In this document: piece after piece, positions 40,714-47,820 of the stretch
Layout of the letters: every line of letters starts with the position of its first letter
How positions within the stretch are numbered: position 1 is the stretch's first letter
NCBI RefSeq assembly: GCF_015751905.1
Contig: NZ_JADOUF010000001.1
Coordinates: 6,510,001 to 6,574,000, forward strand
Source of the DNA: Longispora fulva
GTDB taxonomy: Bacteria; Actinomycetota; Actinomycetes; Mycobacteriales; Micromonosporaceae
Reading direction: 5' to 3'
DNA: 64,000 nt
Notes under the pieces: model-generated
Databases searched by the model: none
What the model was told of the DNA's origin: nothing
The model's input: the letters and a program-made list of their open reading frames with translations, nothing else
Position numbers and translations under genes: made by a program

Positions 40714-42306
40714 ATGAACGCAACAGTCCGGTCCCTCCGGCTGGCCGCCGTCGAGGGTGACGGGTGGGAGGTCCCTGTCCCGTTGACTGGCCCGCCGCCG
40801 GCCCCGATGTTCCCCCTCGACGTGTTCCCCGGCTGGGTCGCCGACATGGTCGCCGGGGTGGCCCGCTCCACCCAGACTGACCCCGCGATGGCCGGATCCG
40901 TCGCACTCGCCGTGCTGTCCGCGTGCGCGGGTGGCCGGCTGAAAGTGCAGGTCAAGTCCGATTGGAAAGAGCCCGTCAACGTCTACGTCGCCGTGATCGC
41001 TGACCCCGGGGAGTTGAAGAGCCCGGTGCACGGCGCGATGACCGACCCGCTGAATGAGGCCCAACGCACTCTCGCGGCGCGGGTCGGGCCGTTGGTGGCG
41101 GAGAACGCGGCGTTGAAGGAAATCGCCCTGCGCGCCGCCGAGCACGCGAAGACGATCGCGGCGAAGGCCGGCGGGGACCGGCGGGACGAGCTGACCGCCG
41201 AAGCGGTGGCCGCCTCTACGCACGCCGACGCGATCGTGGTTCCGGGGCTGCCGAAGTTGTTCGTGGACAACGCCACCCCGGAGAAGCTGTCGAGCCTGAT
41301 GGCCGCCAACGGCGGACGGATGGCCATCATCTCCGATGAGGGCGGCATCTTCGACACCCTCGGAGGCCAGTACTCCTCGACCCCGAACCTCGACCCGTAC
41401 CTCAAGGGCCACTCCGGCAGGCCCATGGGCAGCGAACGGGTCACCCGCGAGGGCGAGACCGTCGAGCACCCCGCACTCACGGTGTGCGTGATGGCCCAAC
41501 CGTCGGTGCTGCGCAAGTTCGGCGGCAACGACGACCTCGACGGGCGCGGCCTACCGGCCCGGTTCCTGTTCGCCCTGCCGACGAGCTTCGTCGGGTACCG
41601 CGACATCGACGCGGAATCTGTCGCGGAGGAGGTCGCCACCGCCTACGCCCGGCGGATGCACGACCTGGCCGTCACCCTCGCCGAACGCGACGACACCGCG
41701 ATCGTTGCCCTCACCCCCGACGCCGCGGCGATCCGCCGGGACGCCGCCCTCATCAACGAGGAACAGCTACGCCCCGGAGGCACCCTCAACGAGCTACGCG
41801 GATGGGCGAAGAAGCTGTCGGGCACCACGATGCGCCTGGCCGGACTCCTGCACATCGCCCACCACCCCGCCGACGCCTGGGAACAGCCCATCGACGCCGA
41901 CGTCATGGCAGCCGCCGTGCGACTCGCCGAGTTCTTCGTCGAGCACTACCGCACCGCCCTGCACACCATCACCGCCGACCCCACCGACGGCACCACCGCC
42001 TACGTCCTCGGCGTGCTCATCGACAAGCACATGAACCACTTCACCCGCCGAGAACTCCACCGCCGCGTATCCCGCCAACTCCCCAAGGTCGCCCAGGTCG
42101 TCACCACCCTGGACACCCTCACCCAACTCGGCTGGGTCCGCCACGCCGACAACACCTACGAACTCCACCCCCGCGCGGCAGAACTCCGCCAGGCCGTTGA
42201 CACGTTGACAAACGCCCTCAACAGCAGCATCACCGCAGGTCAGAGCCCGGATTCGACTGTCAACGGGGGCGTTGACACCCCGTTGACAGCGTTGACACCC
42301 AATTAG
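40714..42306 (+). CDS. DUF3987 domain protein, likely replication protein of the element
   Basis: 530 residues from ATG 40714 (AAGGAC at 40698; GTG 40705 would add three residues). The DUF3987 core includes a degenerate P-loop-like VAVIADPGELKSPVH, the acidic strand MAIISDEGG, and AQPSVLRKFGG. The C-terminus (from about 420) has a winged-helix-like part. DUF3987 proteins resemble primase/helicase-associated factors and are typical of AICEs and phage satellites. The 3' end and the next 120 bp carry the iteron-like repeats, so the protein may start replication there. Confidence 0.75.
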   Translation: MNATVRSLRLAAVEGDGWEVPVPLTGPPPAPMFPLDVFPGWVADMVAGVARSTQTDPAMAGSVALAVLSACAGGRLKVQVKSDWKEPVNVYVAVIADPGELKSPVHGAMTDPLNEAQRTLAARVGPLVAENAALKEIALRAAEHAKTIAAKAGGDRRDELTAEAVAASTHADAIVVPGLPKLFVDNATPEKLSSLMAANGGRMAIISDEGGIFDTLGGQYSSTPNLDPYLKGHSGRPMGSERVTREGETVEHPALTVCVMAQPSVLRKFGGNDDLDGRGLPARFLFALPTSFVGYRDIDAESVAEEVATAYARRMHDLAVTLAERDDTAIVALTPDAAAIRRDAALINEEQLRPGGTLNELRGWAKKLSGTTMRLAGLLHIAHHPADAWEQPIDADVMAAAVRLAEFFVEHYRTALHTITADPTDGTTAYVLGVLIDKHMNHFTRRELHRRVSRQLPKVAQVVTTLDTLTQLGWVRHADNTYELHPRAAELRQAVDTLTNALNSSITAGQSPDSTVNGGVDTPLTALTPN

Positions 42307-42428
42307 GCCACCACCGCCCCCGGAACTGTCAACGGCGTCAACGCCGTGTCAACGCCCCCGTTGACACCACAAACCAGCCCGCGACCAGCACAAACACGGC
42401 CCGCCGCGCCGATTGTCAACGTGTCAAC
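42196..42428. repeat. Iteron-like cluster of GTTGAC/GTCAAC, candidate origin of replication
   Basis: 12 copies of the hexamer GTTGAC or its complement, mostly within CGTTGACA: 42196, 42204, 42259, 42271, 42282, 42291, 42328, 42337, 42348, 42360, 42415 and 42423. Half are inside the 3' end of the DUF3987 gene and half after it. Many sit 8-12 bp apart, near one helical turn. This is the typical look of an iteron array bound by a replication initiator. Confidence 0.65.
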
Positions 42429-42484
42429 GGACCTGGGGCACCCGGCAGACAGCGAACCAGCCCGGGAACGCCCGGAACGCAACC

Positions 42485-42564
42485 CTCTCAGATGGCCTGA
42501 GAGCGTTCTGCCCTACCTATGACACCAACCCTGCACAGATCTTGCCTCTGCGGCCATCTGAGAG
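42485..42564. repeat. 13-bp inverted repeat nested with a local palindrome
   Basis: CTCTCAGATGGCC (42485-42497) pairs perfectly with GGCCATCTGAGAG (42552-42564). The left arm also forms a local hairpin (CTCTCA with TGAGAG, 42498-42503). The two pairings exclude each other, as in an attenuator, but this may also be an origin structure. Confidence 0.5.
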
Positions 42565-42580
42565 CCCGCTGAAATCGCCT

Positions 42581-42637
42581 GTGGCTCATACCGCTGCCGA
42601 CGCTCCCCTGCAGAGCGTCGACAGCGGCGTGAGCCAC
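42581..42637. other. Large imperfect dyad between the replication gene and xis
   Basis: 25-base arms (42581-42605 and 42613-42637) with 22 of 25 pairs matching and a 7-base loop. Extrusion would give a long hairpin, possibly an origin or transcription terminator before the excisionase gene. The 387-bp gap from 42307 to 42693 otherwise holds the second half of the iteron array and no gene. Confidence 0.55.
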
Positions 42638-42693
42638 ACCGACGGCCTGAGCGGGCAGGAACACCAACCCAGACACACGGAAGGACATCAGTT

Positions 42694-42912
42694 GTGAGCA
42701 CCGACCACCCCATGGCACTGCCCGCACTGCTGCTCACCGTCGAGGAAGCCGCCGGGCTCCTCCGGATCGGCCGAACCAACGTGTACGCCCTGATCAAGAC
42801 CGGCGAACTCAAGTCCGTCCCCGTCGGCAGGCTCCGCCGCATCCGCCCCGCCGACCTGGAGAACTACGTACGCAACCTCGCCACCGACCTGCCCCCGCTG
42901 CACGCCGCCTGA
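42694..42912 (+). CDS. xis: Excisionase (helix-turn-helix, AlpA/MerR-like)
   Basis: 72 residues from GTG 42694 with AAGGAC upstream. LLTVEEAAGLLRIGRTNVYALIKTGELKSVPVGRLRRI is the HTH_17 excisionase fold. It is encoded 14 bp before the integrase, as in pSAM2-type elements, where Xis plus Int free the element as a circle. Confidence 0.88.
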   Translation: MSTDHPMALPALLLTVEEAAGLLRIGRTNVYALIKTGELKSVPVGRLRRIRPADLENYVRNLATDLPPLHAA

Positions 42913-42926
42913 CAGGAGATCACCGA

Positions 42927-44216
42927 ATGCCTCGCAAGAAACGACCGGAAGGCACCCGCGCGCCGAACAACGCGGCGAGCATCTATCTCGGCAACGATGG
43001 ACGTTGGCATGGTCGAGTGACCATGGGCGTGCTCGACGACGGCAAGCCCGACCGCCGCCACGTCAGCGCGAAGACCGAGACCGAGGTCATCACCAAGGTG
43101 CGCGACCTGGAAAAGGCTCGCGACGCCGGCAATGTGAAGCGCCCCGGCAAGCCGTGGACGCTCGAGAAGTGGTTGGCGCACTGGCTAGACAACATCGCCG
43201 CACCGAACGTCCGTCAGAACACGATCGCCGGCTACCGCGTCGCCGTCCGGGTACACCTCATTCCCGGGCTCGGGAAGCACCGTCTCGACAAGTTGACGGC
43301 CGAGCACATCGAGAAGCTGTACCGGAAGATGCAGGACAACGGCAGCGCCCCGGCGACCGCGCACCAGGTACACCGCACGCTGCGGACCGCACTCAATCAG
43401 GCAGTCCGACGTGGGTACCTGCCCCGAAATCCGGTGCTGCTGGCCACAGCCCCGCAGCTCGATGACGAAGAGATCGAGCCGTACTCGATCGAGGAGGCTC
43501 AGCGGTTGCTCGCGAAGGCCGCAGAGGACCGTAACGGGACCCGGTGGGCGTTCGCGCTGGCGCTCGGGCTGCGGCAGGGTGAGGCGCTGGGGCTCCAGTG
43601 GGATGACGTGGACCTGGACAAGGGGGAGATCCGCATCCGCCGGAGCCGGCTCCGGCCGACGTACGGACATGGGTGCGGAGATACCTGCGGGAAGAAAGCC
43701 GGCTACTGCCCGCAGCGCCACCAGACGAACGCGGACACTGACAAGACGAAGTCACGGGCAGGTCGCCGGAGGGTCGGACTACCGGCCGAACTGGTCCGAC
43801 TGTTGCGGGAGCACAAGACGACACAGGACGAGGAACGCCGGACAGCCTGCCAACTCTGGGAAGAGGGCGGGTGGGTGTTCGCCACTCCCACGGGTCGCCC
43901 GATCAACCCCCGGTACGACTACGACGAGTGGAAACGGCTCCTCGTGGCCGCGGAGCTGCGGGACGGCCGGCTGCACGACGCCCGACACACCGCCGCGACC
44001 GTGCTCCTCCTACTCAACGTCCAACAGCGCGTCGTGCTGGACACGATGGGCTGGTCCACCGATCAGACCGGGCGCTATCAGCACGTCACCGACCCTCTGC
44101 GGAAGATCACGGCCCAGCGGATCGGGAACGCGATGTGGAAGCCGAAGAAGAAGGACAAGAAGGAGAGGAAGACCGACTCTGAGGGTGGGTCTGACGGGGC
44201 CCAGAACGCTGCATAA
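42927..44216 (+). CDS. int: Tyrosine-type site-specific integrase
   Basis: 429 residues. The N-terminal arm-binding domain (about 15-75) is followed by a core-binding SAM-like domain (80-170) and the catalytic domain. Likely catalytic residues: Arg216 (GLRQGE), His350 and Arg353 (LHDARHT) and Tyr384 (GRYQH). A Cys/His-rich insert GHGCGDTCGKKAGYCPQRH (248-266) is seen in many actinobacterial integrases. A basic tail follows. The gene ends 84 bp before the attR core. The arm repeats and a terminator lie between. Confidence 0.93.
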   Translation: MPRKKRPEGTRAPNNAASIYLGNDGRWHGRVTMGVLDDGKPDRRHVSAKTETEVITKVRDLEKARDAGNVKRPGKPWTLEKWLAHWLDNIAAPNVRQNTIAGYRVAVRVHLIPGLGKHRLDKLTAEHIEKLYRKMQDNGSAPATAHQVHRTLRTALNQAVRRGYLPRNPVLLATAPQLDDEEIEPYSIEEAQRLLAKAAEDRNGTRWAFALALGLRQGEALGLQWDDVDLDKGEIRIRRSRLRPTYGHGCGDTCGKKAGYCPQRHQTNADTDKTKSRAGRRRVGLPAELVRLLREHKTTQDEERRTACQLWEEGGWVFATPTGRPINPRYDYDEWKRLLVAAELRDGRLHDARHTAATVLLLLNVQQRVVLDTMGWSTDQTGRYQHVTDPLRKITAQRIGNAMWKPKKKDKKERKTDSEGGSDGAQNAA

Positions 44217-44225
44217 AAGTACTAC

Positions 44226-44287
44226 TGAGACCAGAAATGAGACCAGAGACGCCGAAGCCGGTACCCACTGGGTACCGGCTTCGGCGT
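44226..44287. terminator. Right arm-type repeats and integrase terminator
   Basis: TGAGACC copies at 44226 and 44238 (12-bp period) match the pair at the left end of the element. They are followed by a hairpin (44249-44287, 17-bp core stem with arm GCCGAAGCCGGTACCC) and a T-run at 44287-44291. Its loop-proximal 12 bp equal those of the hairpin outside attL, so insertion preserves a terminator behind the tRNA. Confidence 0.75.
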
Positions 44288-44300
44288 TTTTGCTGCTAGC

Positions 44301-44359
44301 TGGCGGTGGCGAGGGGATTTGAACCCCTGGAGGGCTTGCACCCTCACACGCTTTCGAGG
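44301..44359. repeat. attR, 59-bp repeat within the intact tRNA-Ser gene
   Basis: Identical to 31044-31102. It covers the 3' part of the tRNA from the CCA end to the anticodon stem. Crossover must lie within this identity block. Confidence 0.93.
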
Positions 44360-44390
44360 CGTGCTCCTTAGGCCACTCGGACACGCCACC
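44301..44390 (-). tRNA. serU: tRNA-Ser(CGA)
   Basis: 90-nt class II tRNA with encoded CCA. The acceptor stem GGTGGCG pairs with CGCCACC, the anticodon loop reads CTCGAAA (anticodon CGA), and it has a long variable arm. It is the integration target of the AICE; the element regenerates its 3' part. Its promoter region TGTAGCC (44394-44402) is shared with tRNA-Ser(GGA) at 46034. Confidence 0.95.
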
Positions 44391-44552
44391 GCCAGCAAGG
44401 CTACAGGATGCCCCGGGCCGTTGTCGTGCTGGGTTCCGTGCCCGCTCTGACCAGCGCGGGAAGCCGTTCGGGGCCTGACGCGGTCGGGTCGGGCGGGGTG
44501 ACCGGGATCGCCGGATCCGGCGAGCGGCCCGCCCCGGGGTCGGGTGGCCTGG

Positions 44553-44558
44553 CAGGAT
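44553..44558 (+). promoter_or_regulatory. Likely -10 box of deoD
   Basis: CAGGAT ends 7 bp before the ATG at 44566 and suggests a leaderless transcript. A ribosome binding site is absent. Confidence 0.4.
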
Positions 44559-44565
44559 CATGGGC

Positions 44566-45273
44566 ATGAGTACGCACATCGGAGCGAAGCCGGGCGAGAT
44601 CGCCGAACGGGTCCTGATGCCAGGGGACCCGCTGCGCGCGAAATGGATCGCTGAGACCTACCTCGAGGACGCCAAGTGCTACTCGACGGTGCGCAACATG
44701 TTTGGATTCACCGGAAAGTACAAGGGAATCGATGTTTCCGTCCAGGGTTCCGGGATGGGCATGCCCTCGTGCTCGATCTACGTGCACGAACTGCTCGCCG
44801 AGTACGGCGTGAAGACGATCATGCGGGTGGGTAGCGCCGGCTCGATCCAGGAGGATCTTGGCCTGCGGGACGTGGTCGCGGCCATCGGGGCCACCACGGA
44901 CTCGGCGATGAACCGACAGCGGTTCGACAACTTCGTCGACTACGCGCCGGTCGCCGATTTCGGCCTGCTGCGCACCGCCGTGGACAAGGCCGCCGAGCGT
45001 GGGCTGGCCCTGCGGGTCGGACCGGTCATGGCCGCCGACGCCTTCTACGGCGACCAGCCCGACCTGTACGGCAAGCTCGCCAACTACGGCGTGCTGTGCG
45101 TGGAGATGGAGACGGCGGCGCTGTACACGATCGCCGCGAGGTTCAAGGCCAAGGCGCTGACCCTTCTGACGATCAGCGACCACATCCTCCAGGGCACGGC
45201 GATGCCCGCTGAGGACCGCGAGCGGAGCTTCTCCCAGATGGCCGAACTCGGCCTGGACACGATCATCGCGTGA
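44566..45273 (+). CDS. deoD: Purine nucleoside phosphorylase, DeoD type
   Basis: 235 residues of the hexameric DeoD family. [15 protein letters not shown] (19-33) forms part of the phosphate/ribose site, and [14 protein letters not shown] and [11 protein letters not shown] (ribose-binding Met/Glu) are complete. It cleaves purine nucleosides by phosphorolysis. ATG 44566 gives the family-typical N-terminus, and a start two codons earlier is possible. It lies just outside the element's right end. Confidence 0.94.
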   Translation: MSTHIGAKPGEIAERVLMPGDPLRAKWIAETYLEDAKCYSTVRNMFGFTGKYKGIDVSVQGSGMGMPSCSIYVHELLAEYGVKTIMRVGSAGSIQEDLGLRDVVAAIGATTDSAMNRQRFDNFVDYAPVADFGLLRTAVDKAAERGLALRVGPVMAADAFYGDQPDLYGKLANYGVLCVEMETAALYTIAARFKAKALTLLTISDHILQGTAMPAEDRERSFSQMAELGLDTIIA

Positions 45274-45434
45274 TCCTCGGCGACGGCCCCAGGGGCGTCG
45301 CCGAGACTCGACGGCCGCGATCCACCCGGGGTCGTGGCCGTCCTCTGTTCATCGCGTGGGTGGCGTGCCGGGCCGGGCCGGGCCCGCGGGAGACGGGGCT
45401 GGAGAAGGTCGCGGCCCGACCCGACGCGCGACGT

Positions 45435-45464
45435 AGGGCCGGAACCCCGACGGGTTCCGGCCCT
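45435..45464 (+). terminator. deoD-side hairpin terminator
   Basis: 13-bp perfect stem (AGGGCCGGAACCC arm) with a CGAC loop; it belongs to the same sequence family as the hairpin at 45982. It lies between convergent deoD and the DoxX-like gene. Confidence 0.75.
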
Positions 45465-45481
45465 TACACGTGGGGCGGTGC

Positions 45482-45829
45482 TCAGCTGGCGAAGGCGAGG
45501 ACGAGCGAACCGACCGCCGGCGCCATGTAGATCAGCGGGAAGGCGACGTGCCCGTAGGAGCGGGCCCGCAGAACCGTGATCACGGCCCCGCCGAAGTAGA
45601 GCACCAGGCCGATGGCGGCCGCGATCCCGATGACGGGTACGAACAGGCCGACCACCATCCCCAGGCCGCCGGCGACCTTGGCGGTGGCGAGCCAGGTCCA
45701 CCACGACCGGGGCACGCCGTAGGTGGCCAGGGGCTCGACGACGAACGCAGCGCCCCGGAAGATCGAGATGCCGGAGAAGGCGGCCATGGCCGCGCCGAGC
45801 AGGGTGACGATGATGAAGGCGATGGACAT
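45482..45829 (-). CDS. DoxX-like membrane protein
   Basis: 115 residues with four membrane helices (about 3-20, 48-66, 70-88 and 95-113). The pattern ATAKVAGGLGMVVGL..P matches the DoxX-like family (DUF4260/DoxX_2). Function in actinobacteria is unknown. It stands alone between two hairpins. Confidence 0.8.
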   Translation of the reverse strand: MSIAFIIVTLLGAAMAAFSGISIFRGAAFVVEPLATYGVPRSWWTWLATAKVAGGLGMVVGLFVPVIGIAAAIGLVLYFGGAVITVLRARSYGHVAFPLIYMAPAVGSLVLAFAS

Positions 45830-45955
45830 CGGATGGCTCCTCTGGCGGGTGCCGGCGCTGGGGTGCTCCGGTCGGGTTCACTGTGTTGACCCGCGGCGGG
45901 GCGCGGGTGTGACAGGACCGGGCGAGAATTTTTCTGGCGCTGGTGCCGGCGCGGA

Positions 45956-46018
45956 GGAGACCAGAGTTGAGACCGGAAACGACGTAGGGCCGGAACCCAT
46001 CGGGTTCCGGCCCTACGT
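45956..46018. repeat. Third copy of arm-type repeats plus hairpin, beside tRNA-Ser(GGA)
   Basis: GGAGACC (45956) and TGAGACC (45968) with the same 12-bp period are followed by a 17-bp perfect hairpin (45982-46018, loop ATC) and then the 3' end of a tRNA-Ser gene. The order and spacing match the right end of the AICE. This looks like the scar of a lost or decayed related element, or like a shared tRNA-Ser terminator landscape. Confidence 0.45.
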
Positions 46019-46033
46019 TTCGCCTGTACAGGC

Positions 46034-46121
46034 TGGCGGAGGATACGAGATTCGAACTCGTGAGGGCTTTCACCCAACACGCTTTCCAAGCGTGCGCCCT
46101 AGGCCACTAGGCGAATCCTCC
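46034..46121 (-). tRNA. tRNA-Ser(GGA)
   Basis: 88-nt class II tRNA with encoded CCA; acceptor GGAGGAT with ATCCTCC, anticodon loop CTTGGAAAG (GGA), long variable arm. The upstream TGTAGCC box with a CATCC context is the same as that of tRNA-Ser(CGA). Confidence 0.95.
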
Positions 46122-46186
46122 GTGGGAGAGGCTACAGGATGCCCCCCGGCCCGCGCATTCCGGTACCACCCCGGTATGGTTGTCGA

Positions 46187-46276
46187 AGCTCCTCGTGCGG
46201 CGTGTATCTCGTGAACCTCCCCAGGGCCGGAAGGCAGCAAGGATAAGCGGGCTCTGACGGGTGCACGGGGGGCCCT
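46187..46276 (+). ncRNA. ffs: Signal recognition particle RNA (4.5S-type)
   Basis: Contains the diagnostic SRP tip GGGCCGGAAGGCAGCAAGGA with the symmetric loop sequence AGCGGGCTCT, flanked by complementary arms (CTCCTCGTGC and GCACGGGGGG). TATGGT about 7 bp upstream of 46187 is a good -10 box, and TTTTTT follows at 46280. Ends are approximate to a few bases. It lies just after tRNA-Ser(GGA), divergently. Confidence 0.9.
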
Positions 46277-46329
46277 AATTTTTTCCGGGCCCGACGTGGC
46301 CGGCCGGGCCCCGAGCTGCGGCGACGGCC

Positions 46330-46821
46330 CTACGGCACGAGCCGCAGCCATTCCTCGTGGATCCCGTCGAACGGCGACTGCCGCTCGCGTACCGCCCGCA
46401 GCAGCCAGTCCGCCGAGTCCTGCGCGGACTTGACCACCTGCGGCGGGTAGTCGTACTTCACCTGGTGCTCGATGAACTCGTCCTCGTCGAGCAGGTTGAC
46501 CGTGCCGTCCCGCCACCGGGTGACGTCGAGATCCAGGTCGACCATGGTCACCTCCTCGGGGGTGATCACGGGCACAGTGGTGATGTCGCAGTACAGCTCG
46601 GTGCGGGTGGGTTGGGCGTTGAAGCACGCCGTCCACCACGCGTCCCGGGGGAAAAGCATGACAAACTTATACGAAAGCGTCTTCGGAGTCGTGTCCCGCA
46701 GCAGGGTCGCGCCGGCCGGGACCCCCAGCCACGTCCCGTGCTGGTCCGCACCCAGGTAGGTCGCCGGGTGGTTCCAGTGCAGACTGCCGTCGAATTTCGT
46801 GTACCGAACGAAAGTCTCCAT
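46330..46821 (-). CDS. DUF402 family protein
   Basis: 163 residues. Matches the FomD-like DUF402 fold with WHNPATYLG, LYCDITTVPVITPEEVTMVDLDLDV and DEDEFIEHQ; the acidic cluster probably binds a metal. DUF402 proteins include nucleoside phosphatase/cyclase-like enzymes such as FomD; the substrate here is unknown. It is monocistronic. Confidence 0.82.
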   Translation of the reverse strand: METFVRYTKFDGSLHWNHPATYLGADQHGTWLGVPAGATLLRDTTPKTLSYKFVMLFPRDAWWTACFNAQPTRTELYCDITTVPVITPEEVTMVDLDLDVTRWRDGTVNLLDEDEFIEHQVKYDYPPQVVKSAQDSADWLLRAVRERQSPFDGIHEEWLRLVP

Positions 46822-46901
46822 CTGTAGACACTAACCGGAGACCCCGGTCACAGCTGACACATCCCGGGCCGGGGCCGGTCACCTCCCGTTCACCGAAATG
46901 G

Positions 46902-47789
46902 CTAGAACGCGATCGCGCGCGTCCGGTCCAGCTCGGGCACAAAGTGGAGTTTCTCCGGATTGAGCTGGTCGTACATCGCCGTGATCTTCCCGTCGGCGAT
47001 CGCGAACGACATCACCACCGGGTTCTCGCCGTCGTGCGCGAGCACGCCGAGGTCCCCGTTGACGTCGACCAGCTCCGCGTACCCGCCGAGTTTGTGGCCG
47101 CGGCGGGCGAGGCCCAGCATGAACCTGGCCACCCGCAGCGCGCCGGGGATCGGGGTCGAGGCCGCCGGGGCGAGGCCGTTGCTGTCCCCGGTGACGACCA
47201 CGTCCGGGGCGAGGACGGCGAGCAGGCCCTCCAGGTCGCCCTGTTGGACGGCGGCGAAGAAGGCGCCGAGGACACGTTCCTGCTCGGCGCGGTCCGCGGT
47301 GTGCCGGGCCTTGCCCTCCGCGACGGCTTTACGGGCGCGGGAGGCGAGCTGGCGGGCGGTGGCCGGGGTCGTGCCGAGCGTCGCGGCGAGGGTCTCGAAC
47401 GGTACGCCGAACACGTCGTGCAGCACGAAGGCCGCGCGCTGTTCCGGGCTCAGCGTCTCCAGAACGACGAGCAGCGCCATGCTGATGTCCTCGCCGAGGG
47501 TGACGGCTTCGGCCGGGTCGGGCTCGTCCGACGGCCGGCTGACGAGCGGCTCCGGCAGCCACTGGCCGATGTAGGTCTCGCGGCGGACCCGTGCGGAACG
47601 CAACACGTCCAGGCAGATGCGTCCGGTGACCGTGATCAGCCAGCCGCGCAGGTCGATGATGGCCGCCTGGTCCGCGGCCGCGTACCGCAGCCAGGCTTCC
47701 TGGACGGCGTCCTCGGCGTCGGCGCGGGTGCCGAGCAGCCGGTAGGCGACTCCGAACAGGTGCGAGCGGTGCTCCTCGAAAACGTCCAC
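46902..47789 (-). CDS. sigJ: SigJ-type ECF sigma factor with SnoaL-like C-terminus
   Basis: 295 residues from GTG 47789. Region 2 (FEEHRSHLFGVAYRLLGTRADAEDAVQEAWLRY) and region 4 (LETLSPEQRAAFVLHDVFGVPFETLAATLGTTPATARQLASRARKAV) are joined to a C-terminal SnoaL-like domain (about 195-290, ending ELDRTRAIAF). This is ECF41/SigJ architecture, in which the SnoaL domain regulates the sigma factor without a separate anti-sigma factor. It is divergent from ppk2. The gene symbol is a family name only. Confidence 0.87.
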   Translation of the reverse strand: MDVFEEHRSHLFGVAYRLLGTRADAEDAVQEAWLRYAAADQAAIIDLRGWLITVTGRICLDVLRSARVRRETYIGQWLPEPLVSRPSDEPDPAEAVTLGEDISMALLVVLETLSPEQRAAFVLHDVFGVPFETLAATLGTTPATARQLASRARKAVAEGKARHTADRAEQERVLGAFFAAVQQGDLEGLLAVLAPDVVVTGDSNGLAPAASTPIPGALRVARFMLGLARRGHKLGGYAELVDVNGDLGVLAHDGENPVVMSFAIADGKITAMYDQLNPEKLHFVPELDRTRAIAF

Positions 47790-47808
47790 GCGATCACCGT
47801 AACGGGGG

Positions 47809-47814
47809 CAGGAT
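47809..47814 (+). promoter_or_regulatory. Likely -10 box of ppk2
   Basis: CAGGAT ends 6 bp before ATG 47821, suggesting a leaderless transcript. Confidence 0.4.
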
Positions 47815-47820
47815 TGCAGG

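Larger units (their letters stand above)
31044..44359. mobile_element. Actinomycete integrative and conjugative element (AICE) in tRNA-Ser(CGA)
   Basis: About 13.3 kb bounded by 59-bp perfect repeats derived from the 3' end of the tRNA-Ser(CGA) gene. Contents in order: toxin-antitoxin pair, HAD hydrolase, GntR regulator, divergent long operon of small proteins with NUDIX, Spd-like protein, TraB/FtsK translocase, DUF6907, DUF3987 replication protein, excisionase and tyrosine integrase. This is the standard AICE gene set (conjugation by a single FtsK-like translocase, replication in the excised form). The intact tRNA is restored at the integrase side. Confidence 0.93.

Noticed and set aside
42927-44216. 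Integrase zinc-like insert as a novelty
   Set aside because: Cys/His-rich inserts at this place are common in actinobacterial tyrosine integrases.
45435-46018. Insertion sequence or short mobile repeat, from the repeated GGCCGGAACCC hairpins
   Set aside because: The copies are individual terminator-type hairpins at gene ends, without transposase or target duplications.
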